Shown here: positions 61,552-64,000 of the stretch, in pieces
Numbering within the stretch: position 1 is the first letter of the stretch
Layout of the letters: each line of letters begins with the position of its first letter
Source: Lysinibacillus sp. FSL K6-0232
GTDB lineage: Bacteria; Bacillota; Bacilli; Bacillales_A; Planococcaceae
Assembly (NCBI RefSeq): GCF_038008325.1
Contig: NZ_JBBOYW010000001.1
Location: 1,664,001-1,728,000, forward strand
Reading direction: 5' to 3'
Length of the DNA stretch: 64,000 nt
Notes under the pieces: model-generated
Told to the model about the DNA's origin: nothing
Databases searched by the model: none
Seen by the model: only the letters and a program-made list of their open reading frames with translations
Made by a program: the position numbers and the translations under genes

Positions 61552-62568
61552 ATGGATACAATCTTATTAATCACCATACTAGTCGTTATATTCGCACTTG
61601 TATTTGACTTTATTAACGGCTTCCACGATACAGCAAATGCCATTGCCACTTCTGTATCAACCCGTGCGTTAAAGCCCCGTACAGCTGTTTATATGGCTGC
61701 GGTGATGAACTTCATCGGTGCGATTACATTCGTTGGGGTAGCCAAAGCCTTAACAAAAGATATTGTAGACCCATTTAGCTTAAATGCCTATGATGGCGAT
61801 ATTACTGGCTCTGTTGTTATTTTAGCCGCTTTATTATCAGCCATTACATGGAATTTATTAACGTGGTATTTTGGGATTCCATCGAGTTCCTCCCATACAT
61901 TAATTGGTTCTGTCGCAGGTGCAGCCATTGCCGCAGCAGGCTTTAGTATTTTGAACTATGAAGGGTTTATTAAAATTATTCAAGCACTTATTTTTTCACC
62001 ATTGCTTGCCTTTGTGGCGGGCTTTGTGATGATGACAATCTTAAAAACAATCTTTAAAGATATGAATTTATATCGTACAAATAAAGGCTTCCGTACAATG
62101 CAAATCGGAACGGCTGCCTTACAATCCTTTACACATGGTACAAACGATGCACAAAAAGCGATGGGGATTATTACCCTTGCTTTAATCGCAGGTGGCTTAC
62201 ACCAAGGCGAGGACATTCCGTTTTGGGTACGTTTTGCAGCAGCGGCTGCCATGGGGCTAGGTACATCTGTTGGGGGCTATAAAATTATTAAAACCGTTGG
62301 CGGGAAGATTATGAAAATTCGTCCTGTAAATGGAGTTGCCGCAGATTTAGCTTCCGCTTCGATTATTTTTGGGGCAACATTAATCCATTTGCCTGTATCC
62401 ACAACACATGTTATTTCTTCATCCATTATGGGTGTAGGAACAGCTCATCGTGTAAAAGGTGTAAAATGGGGAACAGCCCGCAAAATCGTTACAACATGGG
62501 TTATCACAATGCCAATCTCTGCTATTATGGCAGCATTGATTTACTATATTTTAAGTTTATTCTTCTAA
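61552..62568 (+). CDS. pit: Low-affinity inorganic phosphate transporter
   Basis: A 338-residue membrane protein of the PiT family. The signature FDFINGFHDTANAIATSVSTRAL (in parts, residues about 19-41) recurs in the second half as FTHGTNDAQKAMGIITLAL; the GxxDAxN/GTNDAQ pair binds phosphate. It takes up metal-phosphate with H+ (or Na+). The ATG at 61552 follows GATGGAG by eight bases; the GTG at 61543 is less likely. Co-transcribed with the DUF47 gene. Confidence 0.92.
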   Translation: MDTILLITILVVIFALVFDFINGFHDTANAIATSVSTRALKPRTAVYMAAVMNFIGAITFVGVAKALTKDIVDPFSLNAYDGDITGSVVILAALLSAITWNLLTWYFGIPSSSSHTLIGSVAGAAIAAAGFSILNYEGFIKIIQALIFSPLLAFVAGFVMMTILKTIFKDMNLYRTNKGFRTMQIGTAALQSFTHGTNDAQKAMGIITLALIAGGLHQGEDIPFWVRFAAAAAMGLGTSVGGYKIIKTVGGKIMKIRPVNGVAADLASASIIFGATLIHLPVSTTHVISSSIMGVGTAHRVKGVKWGTARKIVTTWVITMPISAIMAALIYYILSLFF

Positions 62569-62572
62569 TAGA

Positions 62573-62605
62573 AGGAACGCACATGGAGCTGTGCGTTCTT
62601 TTTTG
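62573..62605 (+). terminator. Terminator after pit
   Basis: AAGGAACGCACA pairs with TGTGCGTTCTT over a six-base loop, followed by TTTT. Confidence 0.87.
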
Positions 62606-62610
62606 GTTGT

Positions 62611-62641
62611 GACGGATAGAAAGAGGGAAATGACGGATAGG
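62611..62641 (+). repeat. GACGGATAGA repeat, two units 21 bp apart
   Basis: GACGGATAGA at 62611-62620 and GACGGATAGG at 62632-62641, just after the pit terminator. Confidence 0.83.
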
Positions 62642-62765
62642 ATGCTATAGGAACCCAAATGGGCAGCCGCTGGTAGAGGCTACATCATAATTAAAGTGAA
62701 AAATGTACATAATAGGTTTATGCTGAGTGGAAAACAGGAATAGGGAGTATAAGTAGGTGATACAT

Positions 62766-64000
62766 ATGTTTGATAATTTATTGTTTCAGTTGCCGTTTAT
62801 TATTTTTATCGGCTTATTTTCCCAATGGCTTGCGTGGCGTTTTCGGATGCCAGCGATCGTTGTAATGAGTATAGCAGGGTTGGTAATTGGTCCTTTTACA
62901 GGGCTAGTAGCCCCGAAGGAAACGTTTGGACCAATGTTTCAAACGCTTATTTCGTTAGCGGTAGCGGTAATTTTATTTGAAGGAAGCTTGAGCCTTGATT
63001 TTCGTGAAATACGAGGGTTTCGCAAATCGATTTTACGCATTTCTACAGTAGGGGCGGCTATTGCGTGGATAGCAGGCTCTATTGCTGCCCATTTTGTTGC
63101 AGGCTTATCATGGCCTGTATCATTTGTTATTGGGGGGCTATTTATTGTTACAGGCCCAACGGTGATTTTACCCTTGCTTAGACAGGCAAAACTAAAGGAG
63201 CGGCCAGCAACGATTCTGAAATGGGAGGGCATTGTTGTTGATCCGTTTGGGGCTTTGCTAGCTTTATTTGCTTATCAGGTTGTGCTAGGTATTTATCAGC
63301 TAGAGGGTGGAACCTCCTTAACTGTCTTTTTTATTTCTGCTTTTTTAGCGGCTCTGTTAGGTGGTCTTGTAGGCTTTATCATGGGGCAATGCTTGGAGCG
63401 AAGTTTGATTCCAGAGTTTTTAAAGTCGCCTTTACTGCTGGCACTGATCTTACTGGTGTTTGCGATCAGTGATGCGATTATGCATGAAACAGGTCTGCTG
63501 GCGGTGACTGTGATGGGGCTAGTGATGGCGAATATGCATTTAAAGAGCCACCACGAGTTGCTGCATTTTAAAGAAAACATTTCTGTCATTTTAATTTCCA
63601 GTGTGTTTATTATGCTTACCTCGTCATTGACTGTTGATATTTTATGGCAGCTTTTAGATTGGCGTATGCTATTATTTGTGCTGGCGATGATGTTTATTGT
63701 GCGACCACTCTCTATTTGGATTGCTACGATTAATACAGGCTTAACGCTGGAGGAGCGGGCATTGATCGGCTGGATTGCACCAAGAGGGATTGTGGCATTA
63801 ACGGTTTCAGGGTATTTTGCGACAGCGCTGCAGGAGGTAGGGTTTCAAAGTGCACAGATGTTGACGGCTTTAACATTGGCACTTGTCTTTGCAACCGTTG
63901 TAGCTCATGGCTTTAGTATTGGCTGGCTGGCAAAGAAGCTGAATTTACAGGCCTCCTCTGGTACAGGTATTATGATTGTAGGAGCCTCACCATTTACAAC
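62766..64000 (+). CDS. CPA1-type cation:proton antiporter with a C-terminal RCK-like domain (partial)
   Basis: Runs off the right edge, with 411 codons visible. There are about twelve helices. MPAIVVMSIAGLVIGPFTG, VILFEGSLSLDFREIRGFRKSI (in part) and GPTVILPLLRQAKLKERPATILKWEGIVVDP (in part) match the NhaP/CPA1 family, with the functional Asp in the last stretch. The final visible part GIMIVGASPFTT looks like the start of a Rossmann TrkA-N/RCK domain, so the chain probably continues 150-200 residues to sense nucleotide or ions. The ATG at 62766 follows AAGTAGGTGATAC. It is co-oriented with pit but separated by a terminator. Confidence 0.85.
   Translation, partial: MFDNLLFQLPFIIFIGLFSQWLAWRFRMPAIVVMSIAGLVIGPFTGLVAPKETFGPMFQTLISLAVAVILFEGSLSLDFREIRGFRKSILRISTVGAAIAWIAGSIAAHFVAGLSWPVSFVIGGLFIVTGPTVILPLLRQAKLKERPATILKWEGIVVDPFGALLALFAYQVVLGIYQLEGGTSLTVFFISAFLAALLGGLVGFIMGQCLERSLIPEFLKSPLLLALILLVFAISDAIMHETGLLAVTVMGLVMANMHLKSHHELLHFKENISVILISSVFIMLTSSLTVDILWQLLDWRMLLFVLAMMFIVRPLSIWIATINTGLTLEERALIGWIAPRGIVALTVSGYFATALQEVGFQSAQMLTALTLALVFATVVAHGFSIGWLAKKLNLQASSGTGIMIVGASPFT

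Noticed and set aside
1..64000. tRNA or rRNA genes
   Set aside because: No cloverleaf with CCA-type end or conserved rRNA sequence was noticed on either strand by eye; a tRNAscan run would settle it.

Overview
The window is a low-GC chromosomal segment from a spore-forming member of Bacillales, most likely Lysinibacillus or a close Planococcaceae/Caryophanaceae relative. This rests on the sporulation genes (Spo0M, a CotY/CotZ-like coat protein, YheC/YheD-type ATP-grasp), strong AGGAGG-type ribosome sites, frequent TTG/GTG starts, an OpuF-type osmolyte transporter, and a nag operon with its own HPr and EI. No database search was run; family names come from motif recognition.

Layout. 0-3 kb: opuFB, a decayed DUF2975 gene with its surviving HTH partner, and a two-gene SMR efflux pump. 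3-10 kb: a probable spore-envelope ligase cluster (CotZ-like protein, YheC/D ATP-grasp fused to a Mur ligase, a separate ATP-grasp ligase, two MurF-like ligases). 10-20 kb: a three-domain NlpC/P60 protein, a PepSY membrane protein, a DUF418/histidine kinase/response regulator operon, a methyltransferase, a small proline-rich protein, a NERD protein, and MarR plus MFS. 20-27 kb: a Cys-cluster/pentapeptide protein, then PucR, NCS1 permease, DUF917 and hydantoinase A. 27-37 kb: an accessory region of small unknown proteins, lipoproteins, chromate transport, an arsR-arsI-arsB operon with three matching operators, a mosaic-duplicated gene pair and several broken genes.

37.3-50.9 kb is a mobile island. 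It is bounded by two same-orientation IS3-family copies and holds an IS4-family element with a perfect 9-bp target duplication, an IS630 nested in an IS1182-type element, an intact DUF2975/HTH pair, and an AT-rich RiPP-type cluster (43.7-50 kb). The cluster has a radical SAM/SPASM enzyme, two tandem 29-residue precursor peptides, a hairpin, an ABC exporter pair, a CPBP membrane protease, a small membrane protein, a fused ABC exporter and a DUF4177 protein. This is the best candidate for an undescribed system. The likely logic is that the radical SAM enzyme modifies the two-cysteine peptides, the CPBP protease and/or fused exporter process and export them, and the two-gene ABC transporter gives immunity.

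51-64 kb returns to core genes: nagA-nagB-ptsH-ptsI (ptsI interrupted by an amber codon, and the operon's upstream gene cut by an IS), spo0M, LysR plus CcdA-like protein, a methyltransferase, NhaC antiporter, TauE-type transporter, the Pit phosphate transporter with its DUF47 partner, and the start of a CPA-type antiporter that runs off the right edge. Two unrelated short intergenic repeat families share a 21-bp period.
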